Origin: Nyssa sinensis
Taxonomy: Eukaryota > Streptophyta > Magnoliopsida > Cornales > Nyssaceae
Assembly: GCA_008638375.1 (NCBI GenBank)
Contig: CM018052.1
Location: 18,132,450 to 18,196,449, forward strand
Length of the DNA: 64,000 nucleotides
Direction: 5' to 3'
This document shows positions 47,055 through 56,973 of the stretch, in pieces (the first letter of the stretch is position 1; each line of letters starts with the position of its first letter). Made by a program: the position numbers and the translations under genes. Under the pieces are notes generated by a model. That model was given only the letters and a program-made list of their open reading frames with translations. It had not been told where the DNA came from and did not search any database.

Positions 47055-47436
47055 CTGATGACTTCCTACAGAGAGCATCTGCCACCACATTAGCCTTCCT
47101 TGGGTGGTACTGTATGTCAAGCTCATAATCTTCGATCAATTCCAGCCATCGACGTTGTCGCATGTTGAGATCTCTTTGTGTAAATAGATACTTGAGGCTC
47201 TTGTGGTCTGTAAAGATCTCACATGTTGCTCCGTAGAGGTAACACCTCCAAATGTTCAATGCAAACACAATTGCTGCAAACACAAGGTCATGAGTTGGGT
47301 AGTTCTTTTCGTGTAGCCTCAATTGCCACGAGGCATAAGCCACTCCCCTACCCTTCTGCATCAGAACATACCCCAAGCCTTTATATAATGCATCACTGTA
47401 TATCACAAAGCCTTCTATCCCATCTGGCATTGTTAG
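47055..47436 (-). pseudogene. X RNase H
   Basis: Encodes [18 protein letters not shown] (first Asp), [19 protein letters not shown] (catalytic Glu region), [13 protein letters not shown] (Asp) and NVVADAL (Asp). Against W's [12 protein letters not shown], the catalytic Glu position reads [12 protein letters not shown], so Glu appears lost. It lies between the Y insertion on its low side and solo LTR Z on its high side; GTTAG at 47432-47436 is the left duplication of Z. Confidence 0.93.
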
Positions 47437-49559
47437 TGTAACACCCCGACCTTGCGTAATTAATAATTAGTTGTTAATTATTAATTAGCACTGACTTAAT
47501 GAATGATTAAGGGAATTAATCATAATCTCGACAGTCATGATAGACCGATTAAAATAATTAAATATGTTTGGAGAGAATGGTATAATACTCGAACCCGATT
47601 ACTGATTAATTCAGTGAAATAATGCCGTTTTAACACCAATGGAATCCGAATTAGCTAACCCGGGAAATCCCAGATGATTAATAAATGACACGAAACCTCT
47701 GACACTGAAGATAACTGAAATACGAAACTCTCGGAACAAACCGCATTGAAAAAGGAGTTACGGAATGAAAGTTAGGTACGAAACATTGAAACTGAATTAC
47801 TGCGCCTGCCAAACGGGGCCTTAGCCTAAAATGGTGGAAAATGCCCAAAAGTGTGGCCAAAGGGAATTGAACCCTTGACCAAGTAGACAAGACCTTGTGT
47901 ATCCAAAAAATTACCAACTGGGGCTACTACTATCTTTGTGTACAAATATACAAAGAAATGTATATAAACACAAATCAGATTAGACCACTTCCCAATTGAC
48001 CAATAGCCAAGCATGCAAAACATCAGCCATGCATCACCCTACACCCTTAGACTATCATGCCTATACACCACATGATGGCATCTCCTTCCAACCAAAATGC
48101 ATGCAAAACCATCATGAACTTAGGGAGATGAAAGGACAAGAAAGAAATCTGATTTCATATACATGTCTCCATATATGCATTGGAGGGAAATCAGAACTGT
48201 AGATATCCTGTGTACTGATATATAGAGAGAGAAAGCTAGAGAGAGATAGAGAGAAAGTGTGTACATACATGATGGTGCACAAGAGATTCAAGAGGAAGGA
48301 GAAAAGAACTGAGGGAGGCACATGACTGGGACTGTGAGGCTCTGAGGTGCCAAGGAACTGAACCAACAAACATGGGAATGAAGATCACTATTTCAGAGGT
48401 AACCTCAAAACTGTCTAGTTTCTGTTTAGACTTTTGCTACTGTTTTTAATACCTTGAGGCCATATAAACTGCTTATATGAACTACTGTGAGGCCTAGGAA
48501 TTGTTATAGGATAACTGGGAGGGTCGGATAAGCTTGAAAACCCAAAACTGTGACAAACTGCCATTAACGACCTTCCTGTAACAGGTCTGATTCGACCTCC
48601 ATAAAACTGAAATCTGATGGTCTAGAACTGATCTAGACCCTTCTAGGACCCCATAAATACTGACCCGTGACTTGGAAACACATGAAAGGCCCTCAAAACT
48701 AAAGTTATTGGTTTCGGCCATGGAACCCAACTCCAAAATTAGGCCTCTAAACCACGATTTTGGAATGGGATGTTGATCCCCATGAACATACGGTCACAAC
48801 AGACCAAACCTCGTGTGATTTGGTGGAGAAATGAGGATTTAATAGCCAAACTATCGTTTCAGCTATTCTTCCATAGATCAAGCAATTGAGCTTGATTCGA
48901 TCAATGAAACCGATGCCAAGTTGTTGGTATAGACTCCAGGAATCGATTGGGATCAAAACATGTCGAAAACCGTGGCTAAAATGTCACGAAATTAAAAAAG
49001 AACAAATTTTAAATTAGGGCAACGAACGGGTCATTTGATGGGGAAGACAGAGTTGACTCGGTCGAATTGACCGAGTCAAGCCGAGTTGGCCCAGTCGACT
49101 CATACACGTGTCGGGTAGTGAGCGTGCCACCGCATTAATGAAACTACGCCATTTTGAGGTTACTGTTTTGTTTTAAAAATCGAATTTTGACTGTTTGGAT
49201 ACGGCGTTAATAAATTAAGATCTGAACTGGGTTTGTCCAAACCGTGGATAAGGGAGAAATTAAGAATAACAGGGATATCTTATCCCGGTTCTCTTAAGGG
49301 TAGTGAACCGGTTGGTTCACAGTGATTCTGGACTGGTTCAATTCCTGAACCCCTAAACCGTTTGGCCTGAACCCTTAAATTATAAAATTAGTTTTGAACC
49401 CCCAAATGTTTTCTGATATTACGGTTTAACCCCTAACAGTTTTGAATATTATACAGTGGCCCAGATTTTTGAAAAATTATTCATTTAAGCCCCTGAAATG
49501 TTAATTAAATAATTATTTAATTACTTTATTAAATAGGTAAAATTACAATGTTACCTCTA

Positions 49560-50880
49560 GACATTAATTATGTCAAACGGAGTCCAAATAAATTAAATAA
49601 ATAGTGTATTTTCACTATTTCAAATATTCTGGACTCAATGGTACAGTCCAAATTGGGAAATTATGTCCCAAAAAATACAGACCTGCAAGTGACAAATGAC
49701 TGTACTGCCCCTGAGGGTACCCAGGCCCAAATAAAAATAAAAGACAGTCTATTCTAATTATGTCGGGCATTCTGGACTCAACAGTGAAGTCCGTTTAATG
49801 AACTGAAGTCCCGAAAAATACAGACACATAAATTATAAAATGACTGAATTACCCCTAAAGATACCCAGGCCCAATTAAACATAAAAGATGGTCCAAGTTA
49901 ACTATGTCAGACACTCTGGACCCAATGGTGAGGTCCATTTTATGAACTGAGGTTCCGAACAGTTTGGTTATACAATATGTGAAATTACCAGAATACCCCT
50001 GATACTGTACGAAGCCCAAATAAAGTCCGAATTGAGCAAAATTAATACCAATTGAAGCCCAATTACTTATGGGCTCATATGTACGATTAAATTATGATTC
50101 GAAATCAGAACATCAGGAAATGTAAAATTACCAAACTGCCCCTGATGCCATACGAAACCTAAATGAAGTCTGATTCAGACGAAACTGATACCGATAGAAG
50201 CCCAAATACCTGTGAAATTGTATACTTGATTAAATGATGAATCAGAGTCAGAATCTTATGAAACATAAAATGACCAAAATACCCCTGAGCACATGAAGTG
50301 CAAAGTAAAGGTGGAATAAAGGTCAAACTGATCTGATAAATTATCATAAGGATAATTATGAACACTGAAGGGCTAAATAAGACTCTGGAACAGTTAACGC
50401 GTAAAACGAGAAATGACTAATGTGTCCCGATGACCAAAAGCAGATACCAAACGAAGTCCAAAGGACTTAAAAAATTATATCTAAGATATGTGGACTATTC
50501 TGAGGACCACGATAGGGTCCGGGACAAGAATGGGCAAATTACCATTTTGCCCCTAAGGCTAAATAAGCACTTAACTGATAGCGATTCAAGTCTAAAAGAC
50601 TTAGAACTTCATGTATATGATATATGGGATATTCTGAGAACCACGACTGGGTCCGGGGCAAGAATGACAAAATTACCATTTTGCCCCTATGGTTAAAATA
50701 AGAACCTAACTGATACCGATTGGAGTCTAAAAGACGTAGAACTTTATATTTAAGATATAAAGACTATTCTGAGGGCCTTGACAGGTCCCGGGGCAAGAGT
50801 GATAAAATGACCATTTTGCCCTTAAGGCTGAAGAAGTAACTGACTGATAACGATTGAAGTCTAAATGACTTGGGTTATAA
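49560..50880 (+). repeat. Diverged tandem array inside LTR Z (about 130-140 bp units)
   Basis: Units contain, in order, a ggactcaatggtgaggtcc-type palindrome (49631, 49774, 49918) or its later form gga(c)cacga..gggtcc (about 50503, 50637, 50773), then a purine-rich piece, aaat(t/g)acca(t/a)ttt(t/a)gcccct, then a spacer with ctaaaagacttagaact. The three right-most units (50440-50880) are clearest, with spacing near 135. Confidence 0.8.
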
Positions 50881-51611
50881 TCCTGATGACTGCTAAGCCT
50901 AATTTAAGAATAAAATAGCCCCGGATGAAACCCGATGAGAGGGCGATAGGCTACTAGGCTATCTTAGGTAAACCGATAGACACCTAAGATGACAAATAAG
51001 GCCTGAATAGATGAATTCTGATCTGTCTGTGATTGATGATGATTATTTAGGACATACATGGAGATGCCTGACGTACTTGGAGTTATTGGATTATTTGTGC
51101 AAGGAGATAACCGTAACAGTTTGTGAGTAACCTTGACTCCTGACTTGGTGTATAAGTACACTGTCTAGTTACTGTATTTTAAAATACTGTATTGTACTGT
51201 TTTATCTGATACACTGATTTCGTGCTCTTACCCAAATGCATGATCTTTACTCTGTCTGGCTTCTCTATTCTGTACTGAAATCGCTGTTTTAAACTAGTTC
51301 TGAATGAACAACTGACTCCTGGTACCACCTTAGTCTTGAGCACTACATGAGCACACTGCACTGTTTAATCTGTGCATACTGTACTGTTTATTCTATTATA
51401 CTATTCTGCTCTGCTCATTACTGATCTGTTCTGTTACTCTAATGTTTTAACTGATCTGTTCTGTTACCTTGATGTTTTAACTGTATTTTCGTCTTGAATA
51501 CTGTTTCAACTGAACGTACTTAATTGTCTTCTCCGAAATGCCTGTTTCATCCATATGCTTTATAAACAACAATGGTTTGAAACCCATGACAGGGAACCTG
51601 TGTTACTCATT

Positions 51612-51627
51612 GGGCTTTTCGAAGCTC
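51612..51627 (+). other. LTR hairpin (Z)
   Basis: gggctTTTCGAagctc: GGGCT pairs with AGCTC (one G-U), and the central TTCGAA is itself palindromic. It has the same flanks (ttactcatt...cacccc) as the X, W and solo LTR 1 versions (actt.(c/t)tg...ca(t/c)tcc). Confidence 0.55.
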
Positions 51628-52091
51628 ACCCCATTCCCTAACATTTTTTAGGAATGATATCTATTGGATCTGATGGCACTAATCTGTGGAGACTAGATTA
51701 TTGAGGATTGAATCTGTTTAATCAGGTGAGTGATGTAATACGACTGACTTGACTGATATGTACTAGATATAGACATGGCTCATGGATTTAAACGGTACTC
51801 TAGAGGTTATAGTTCTACTCTGTTGTTATATGTCGGATTATAGATATGCTCTGAGGTTAGAATTGTTAGCTGTTGGATTTTAGACTTGCTCTGTGTGATA
51901 CATATCCTACGGTGGATACATGAGTTACATTCCCTTGACAAAAAGTTTTTAAATTCCGCTGCATCTGACCCTACAGTCGGAGTGCAATTCATTGGAAAGT
52001 TTAGAAATTGCCTTCGGTTGGTTGCGTGGCGGCTGACTGGCATCACTTCCTCAACATCCGCGTAGGGTAGGGTTCGGGATGTGACAGTTAG

Positions 52092-53123
52092 AATCGGAGC
52101 TGACACTAGATGGTGATTTAGCTCTTGGAAGCTCTTTTCCCTTTCTTCTGTCCACACAAAAGAAATATTCTTCTGAGTCAGTTGGGTGATATATCCCCAA
52201 GCCTTGACGAACCTTCTATAATAGCCAGCTAACCCCATGAAACTACTGACTTCTGTGACGTTAGTTGGCGAAAGCCAATTCACGATAGATTCTATCTTCT
52301 AGGAATCCATTAAGATCCCGTCTTTAGTGATCAGATGTCCTAGAAATGAGATGTTGGGGAGCCAAAATTCAAACTTCTTTAACTTGGCATACAACTTTTA
52401 CTCCTATAGCTTCTACAAAACTTTCCTCAAATGCATCTCATGTTCTTCTAGGTTCTTAGAATAAACTAAGATGTCATCATTGAATACGATCATGAAGTTA
52501 TCCAAATACGGCTTGAAAATCTAGTTCATTATGTCCATGAATGTAGCTGGGGCATTTGTCACCCCAAAAGGCATAACTAGGAACTCAAAGTGCCCATAGC
52601 GGGTTTTGAACGTCGTCTTTTCCACATCTGCAGCCTTAACTTTCAATTAGTGGTATCCCGACCTCAATTCGAACTTTGAAAAGACTTGCGCTCCCTTCAA
52701 CTAATCAAATAGGTCATCTACCCTTGGTAGAGGATACTTGTTTTTTATGGTAACTTTATTCCACTTTTAATAGTCGATGCACAGTCTTATGATCCCATCC
52801 TTTTTCTTAACCAACAACACTGGAGCACCCTATGGCAAAGAGCTGGGTCATATAAAACCCTTATCTAAGAACTCTTGTAGCTGCAATTTCAGTTCCTTTA
52901 GTTTAATTTCCCGATCAATAGGTATTCCAAGCAGATCATCCAAAAACACATTGGAGAATTCTCTGGTAATAGGAATTTGATCTAAAGTGGGTTCTTGTGA
53001 ATGAGTGTCAAGGACGCTACACAAGAAACCATGACACCCCTTGCAAAGCAGACATCTGGCTTGGATGGAAGAAACAAATTAGGGTGGGGAGGCTACTCCT
53101 ATTCCCTCAAATGTGATACTTGG
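52092..53123 (-). pseudogene. X reverse transcriptase
   Basis: Aligns with W at 36190-37290. The C-terminal thumb/connection part ([20 protein letters not shown]) lies at 52095-52280. The YxDD motif corresponds to plus 52470-52500 and reads [10 protein letters not shown], so Ile of W's FIDD is Asn. The palm and fingers extend to about 52900. Multiple stops (for example near 52302 and 52400) disrupt the frame. Confidence 0.9.
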
Positions 53124-53468
53124 CTATCCAGGGTTCTGAATGAGGACTCTTTTGGTTACACAATCAATGGTAGCGTGATTTGTAGTCAAACAATCCATGC
53201 CAAGGATTACATCAAACCCACAAATTTTTAAGGGTATCAAATCGACAACTAGTTGGGTACCCATGAGCTCTATCTCGTATGCTCTATGTATTACAGTCCC
53301 TAATAGTGATTTCCCCGAAGGAATTGAAATAGTCAATAGGTAGCCTAAGGGTTCAGCTTCTAAGTTCAACTTGGTAGAAAATGTGGGAGATATGACTAAA
53401 TAAGTGGAACCAGTATCAAATAGAACATGTACAATTTGGGAGCAAACTGAAAGGGTACCTATAACCAC
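53124..53468 (-). pseudogene. X aspartic protease
   Basis: An uninterrupted 114-residue stretch with the active site [16 protein letters not shown], the flap-side segment [18 protein letters not shown] and the C-terminal [19 protein letters not shown]. It aligns with W residues 112-230. It is the best-preserved domain of X. A stop precedes it (near 53480) and the RT region after it is broken. Confidence 0.93.
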
Positions 53469-54448
53469 TGAAATAGTAGCCTAAACATCACCAGGTGTGA
53501 TTGATCATAGACTTGCCACCTTTAGGACAATCCCTCATATAATGCTTAGTCTGACCATAACTAAAGCAGGCATGTGTGTTCCTGTGGCACCGTCCCTTGT
53601 GAATCTTCAAGCAGGTGAGGCATTTGGTTGCGCCCCCATTGTTGTGATTGGTCCTCCATTGATTAGGTCTCACCTCGGTATTGCATGACCTGACACCCGA
53701 CTTGAAAAATGAGGATCTCTATTCTTTGTCCTGATTGCCCCTTGATCCCTAATTCCTATTTCTCTTGGCGTACTCTTCCTTACTACGCTTGATAATCTTG
53801 GTTGTCGCCACAACCTCATTGTAGGTGGCCAGTCGTTGGGGCCTGATTCTGTCCTTGATAGCCCATCTCAATCCACCTCCAACCTTTCACACTTTCTGTA
53901 TTGATGACATTGGGAGCAAACCTGGCCAATTAAGTGAATTTGGCCTGATACTCTTCTACGGTTATACCACCCTACTACAGAACTAGAAATTTAGCTATTT
54001 TCTTATCTTTGGCCTCCTGTGTAAACTACTTGTCGTTGAAAACTTTAGTAAAATGTTGCCAGTTCATATTAGGTTCCCGTGCTTTCTCTAACAACCACCA
54101 CTTATGTGCACCTCCCTTGAACATTTATGTGGCATAAGCCACATTCTGTTCCTTTATGCAAGTCATGATTTGGAAAATCTAGTTTATCTCCAATAATCAT
54201 TCCTCAGCCAACGTGCAACCCCTAGTACCATCAAATGTAGATGGCTTTAGGTCCTAGAATCGCTTGTAAGGATATGACTGGTCTTGATCATCTTCTTGAT
54301 GGCCTCCTCAGTTCCCTAAATGGTCCTACCGTACTAGTTCATTTCCACCCCCTTAGGGTCTGGGTAAGGCCTCTATAATGCTTTCCAAGATACACTCAAC
54401 TCTATCCAACCGATCTGCCTTTATTAACGTACTTCGAGTACAAACCAT
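53469..54448 (-). pseudogene. X gag
   Basis: Starts at 54448 (MVCTRST), 137 bases from the PBS, matching MVNTRQ of W. The capsid region is recognisable but full of stops and shifts. The nucleocapsid part at 53488-53673 contains CLTCLKIHKGRC and a damaged second knuckle, CFSYGQTKHYMRDC, in which the second Cys of CX2C is Tyr. Confidence 0.88.
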
Positions 54449-54584
54449 TTACTGTAAAAGATTAACATTTAGAACTTAAGTAATCGCTTAAGTTCTAAAT
54501 GCTGTTTTACTTATTAATTGACCCTTAGACTTGGCAAGTCTTAGTATTATAGTCCTAATATCTCATAAACCACTAGAACCTAGG
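54449..54584 (-). other. X untranslated leader
   Basis: Between PBS and gag start. It contains an inverted repeat, taagtaatcgctta (54478-54491) inside a longer pair agaacttaag...cttaagttct (54471-54498), a strong potential hairpin in the leader RNA. Confidence 0.6.
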
Positions 54585-54596
54585 GCTCTAATACCA
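54585..54596 (-). other. X primer-binding site (tRNA-iMet type)
   Basis: Plus-strand gctctaatacca, i.e. TGGTATTAGAGC on the element strand, one change from the tRNA-iMet complement (TGGTATCAGAGC), four bases inside the 5' LTR. Confidence 0.88.
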
Positions 54597-54600
54597 CACT

Positions 54601-56255
54601 TGTCACAACCTAGAACCCACCTTGTGCGGATCAAGAGCCGCGACTGAGGGCGCGGTCAGCGACCCGTCCCCCTTGTCAAATACTAATTAAGGATCAATAA
54701 TACATGCCATGACATTAGTTAATTAAGTAGCATAATCATAATATGATTATACAGGTCATGATAAAGTAAATGTTTAATTACAAATCCTTAAAACAAAAAA
54801 CTATACCCATGACGTGGACTCATGGAAGAGAAAAGACTATATCACACTTAGTCTAATTACAAATACATAAAAAGAATCCACCATTACATGCAAGGACAGG
54901 CCTACGAGAAAAATATGACGCCTACTCGCGGTGAACACCCTACAGTCCTTCTACAACGTCCTTCCCTAAAAAAAATGATATATTTCTGGAGTGAGCTAAC
55001 TTAGTTTAGTAAGTAAATTTTCTCGCTCTGCCATGAGTGAGGCTTAGTTTAAATAGAAGAATACAAACCAATGGCAAGCAAAGAATATAACAAAATAGCC
55101 AGTCACAAAGAGAGTGAATCACTAAGAATGACTCCTGGGTCCAAAAAGGCACATCCCAAAGCAATTTGAAAGAGGTGGTGTAAACAGTTTAGCAAGTCAA
55201 TAATAGGGATTTAGCATATAGAACAATCAGCTGCAAAAAATTACAAGATATCAAATCGAATCCAATGATAGGCTTGAAAAGCGTATCCATAATCATGAGT
55301 GCATTATCAGATTATGATCAAAATATAAGATATGTGATACTAACAAATGTATCTAATAGATGCTATCAACGAATAGGTCCTCATTACCCCCAAATAGCAC
55401 TCATTCAGGTTTACCCCTCATTTGGGTTCTTGAATAGTACTAAGAGCTCTTATCAAATATCATGTCCTCTATGGACTAAGTGTTGCGTATCATTCCCAAT
55501 CACTGACTTGTAGGTCCAAATCAAGCATCCAAAGAATCAGGATAGGTGTTGTGACAGAGAAAACTCTCCCCACTCATAACAATGTCATAATTAGAGGGAT
55601 TCCACAAGAAATGAACATATACATGGAATATCAAATTCTCAATAGTGAGAAGCACAATAGTATTCCAATATCCAAATCAAGGGTTATAGAAATGTGCAAG
55701 CAATCACATAAAGATATCGGCAAATGAAATCTGAACATATCCACAAGGAAGTACAAGTGTCAAATTTTGGAATCAAATAACTGTCAGTGTGTGTAAGAGT
55801 ATAGATTGGCAGCATCGAGAAGACATATCTGTGACATGGCTAAGGAATACAACATATTAGAGTTTGGGTTTACTTACCTCAAAAATGTTTCCTCCTCCCT
55901 TCAAAAGGAATTGGACCTCCTTTTCCTTTCCCTTTATGATCTTATAAATCAGGAAACATTATTTAGTTCAATATTGTTCATGGACTTAGTTTGATTTTAT
56001 TGATAGATCATTTGTCTTTTAGTCTTTTGGGTTGTGTTTTAAGTCTATAGACTTATACAATTTAGGTTGTACCCTAATTGACTCTTCTAGCCCCTTTTGG
56101 TAGGTTGTTGTACCTCTAAAATGTCTTAAAAATGCCCAGTGTCGCATGTATGAATTTTAAATATTTTAGTTGAAAAAATGAACCCCACTGTTGGGTCCAG
56201 AACGTCGAAGAAAGTCAATTTAGACCCTTACAGACTTCCATTTGGCTTTGGGTAT
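54601..56255 (-). repeat. X 5' LTR, incomplete in window
   Basis: Plus-strand start TGTCACAACC. The first 474 bases align with the 3' LTR; the rest resembles the middle of the W LTR, including tttacttacctc and a palindrome copy at 56182-56198 (accccactgttgggtcc). The U3 end is not reached: a different element starts near 56256. The missing part should lie beyond that element, outside the window. Confidence 0.75.
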
Positions 56256-56531
56256 TGATATACCATAAAAGAACAGGCCAATCAACACTTGACACGTGTA
56301 ACCACAATCCGACCTATGCTCAGCCAACATGATTCTCATTCAGCCAATAAGGAAAAACTCAAGCATCCAGATCATCATACAAGGTCGACAGTGGCCGAAT
56401 ATATATACATCCAGAACAAGGTCACAGGGTTCAGACCAACACTCCAGAACTCGTCACCACCTTAGCGGATGCCGAGCAGGGAATAAGGAAGCGGTCTTCA
56501 ACAAGGAAGCAGTCTTCAACAAGGAAACTAC

Positions 56532-56659
56532 CATCTATGGTTATCTCTATGCAAGGTAGCTGCAATCTCCAGTAATCAAATCCCTATATTCAGGGCATCT
56601 ATGGTTATCTCTATACAAGGTAACTGCAATCCCCGGTGATCAAATCCTTATATTCATGG
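56532..56659 (+). repeat. 64-bp tandem duplication in the Tat LTR
   Basis: catctatggttatctctat starts at 56532 and 56596; each is followed by (g/a)caaggta(g/a)ctgcaatc and atcaaatcc(c/t)tatattca. It is located upstream of the TATA box, so it may be an enhancer repeat. Confidence 0.85.
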
Positions 56660-56692
56660 CTTCGAATCCTAATCAACTTAGGAAAGCCACGG

Positions 56693-56699
56693 CTTATAA
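56693..56699 (+). promoter_or_regulatory. Tat LTR TATA box
   Basis: ttataaatta in cacggcttataaattaaacc, about 195 bases before the LTR end. An alternative is tatatata at 56400-56407. Confidence 0.5.
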
Positions 56700-56896
56700 A
56701 TTAAACCCTAAAGGTACGCCTTATTTTGGATGCTCATTCTTTGGCTTTCAATACCGTCTTTTCCATTCTTTTACTTACTTAAGCATCGGAGCGGCTACCG
56801 CCGGAGCCAACCCGGTGGTCCTCTGATCGTCTTTCTGAGTGTTCTACAGGTCACGGAGTCCATACTTATCGCGAGCCGAAAAGTGCAGCATCAGTT

Positions 56897-56913
56897 TGGC
56901 GCCGTCTGTGGGA
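56897..56913 (+). other. Tat primer-binding site
   Basis: tggcgccgtctgtggga starts six bases inside the LTR end. This type of sequence, beginning TGGCGCCGT, is common in Tat/Athila elements and resembles the complement of a non-Met tRNA (Asp-type is my best guess). Confidence 0.75.
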
Positions 56914-56973
56914 ATCGACTAATCTCTAAAGTGCTCTACTCATAAAACTCATCTCTTTCCCTACTGAAAAACC

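Larger units (their letters stand above)
47437..52086 (+). mobile_element. Solo LTR Z (gypsy), 4650 bp
   Basis: Opens TGTAACACCCCGACC and closes GGGTTCGGGATGTGACA, flanked by perfect GTTAG (47432-47436 and 52087-52091). No gag, pol, PBS or PPT is present, so it is best read as an unusually long solo LTR. The ends and several inner motifs (palindromes, the hairpin at 51612, gaaccggttggttca near 49306) resemble the W family LTRs. ORFs in it are short and not protein-like. Removal restores the X RT/RNase H frame. Confidence 0.9.
19901..56255 (-). mobile_element. Element X: gypsy (Tekay/Del-like) retrotransposon split by four insertions
   Basis: X is present as 19901-22494, 25858-26817, 47055-47436 and 52092-56255. 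It was opened by a solo LTR, by Y with W inside it, by solo LTR Z, and at its 5' end apparently by the Tat element. At each join the pol reading order resumes after removal of the insert and one duplication copy: at Z, ...VSAPILT continues with [14 protein letters not shown]; at the solo LTR, ...GRKCQSPLC continues into the GERK-like segment. On the minus strand it runs 5' LTR, PBS, gag, PR, RT, RNase H, IN, chromodomain-like tail, PPT, 3' LTR. Many stops make it a dead copy. Confidence 0.92.
56256..56890 (+). repeat. Tat element 5' LTR
   Basis: The right end is fixed by the PBS (…gtgcagCA). The left end is inferred at TGATATACC because sequence up to about 56250 still resembles the X/W LTR; without the 3' LTR this cannot be confirmed. 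It contains a tandem 18-mer (aaggaagc.gtcttcaac, 56487-56527), a 64-bp duplication (56532 and 56596) and a TATA box at 56693-56699. Confidence 0.65.
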
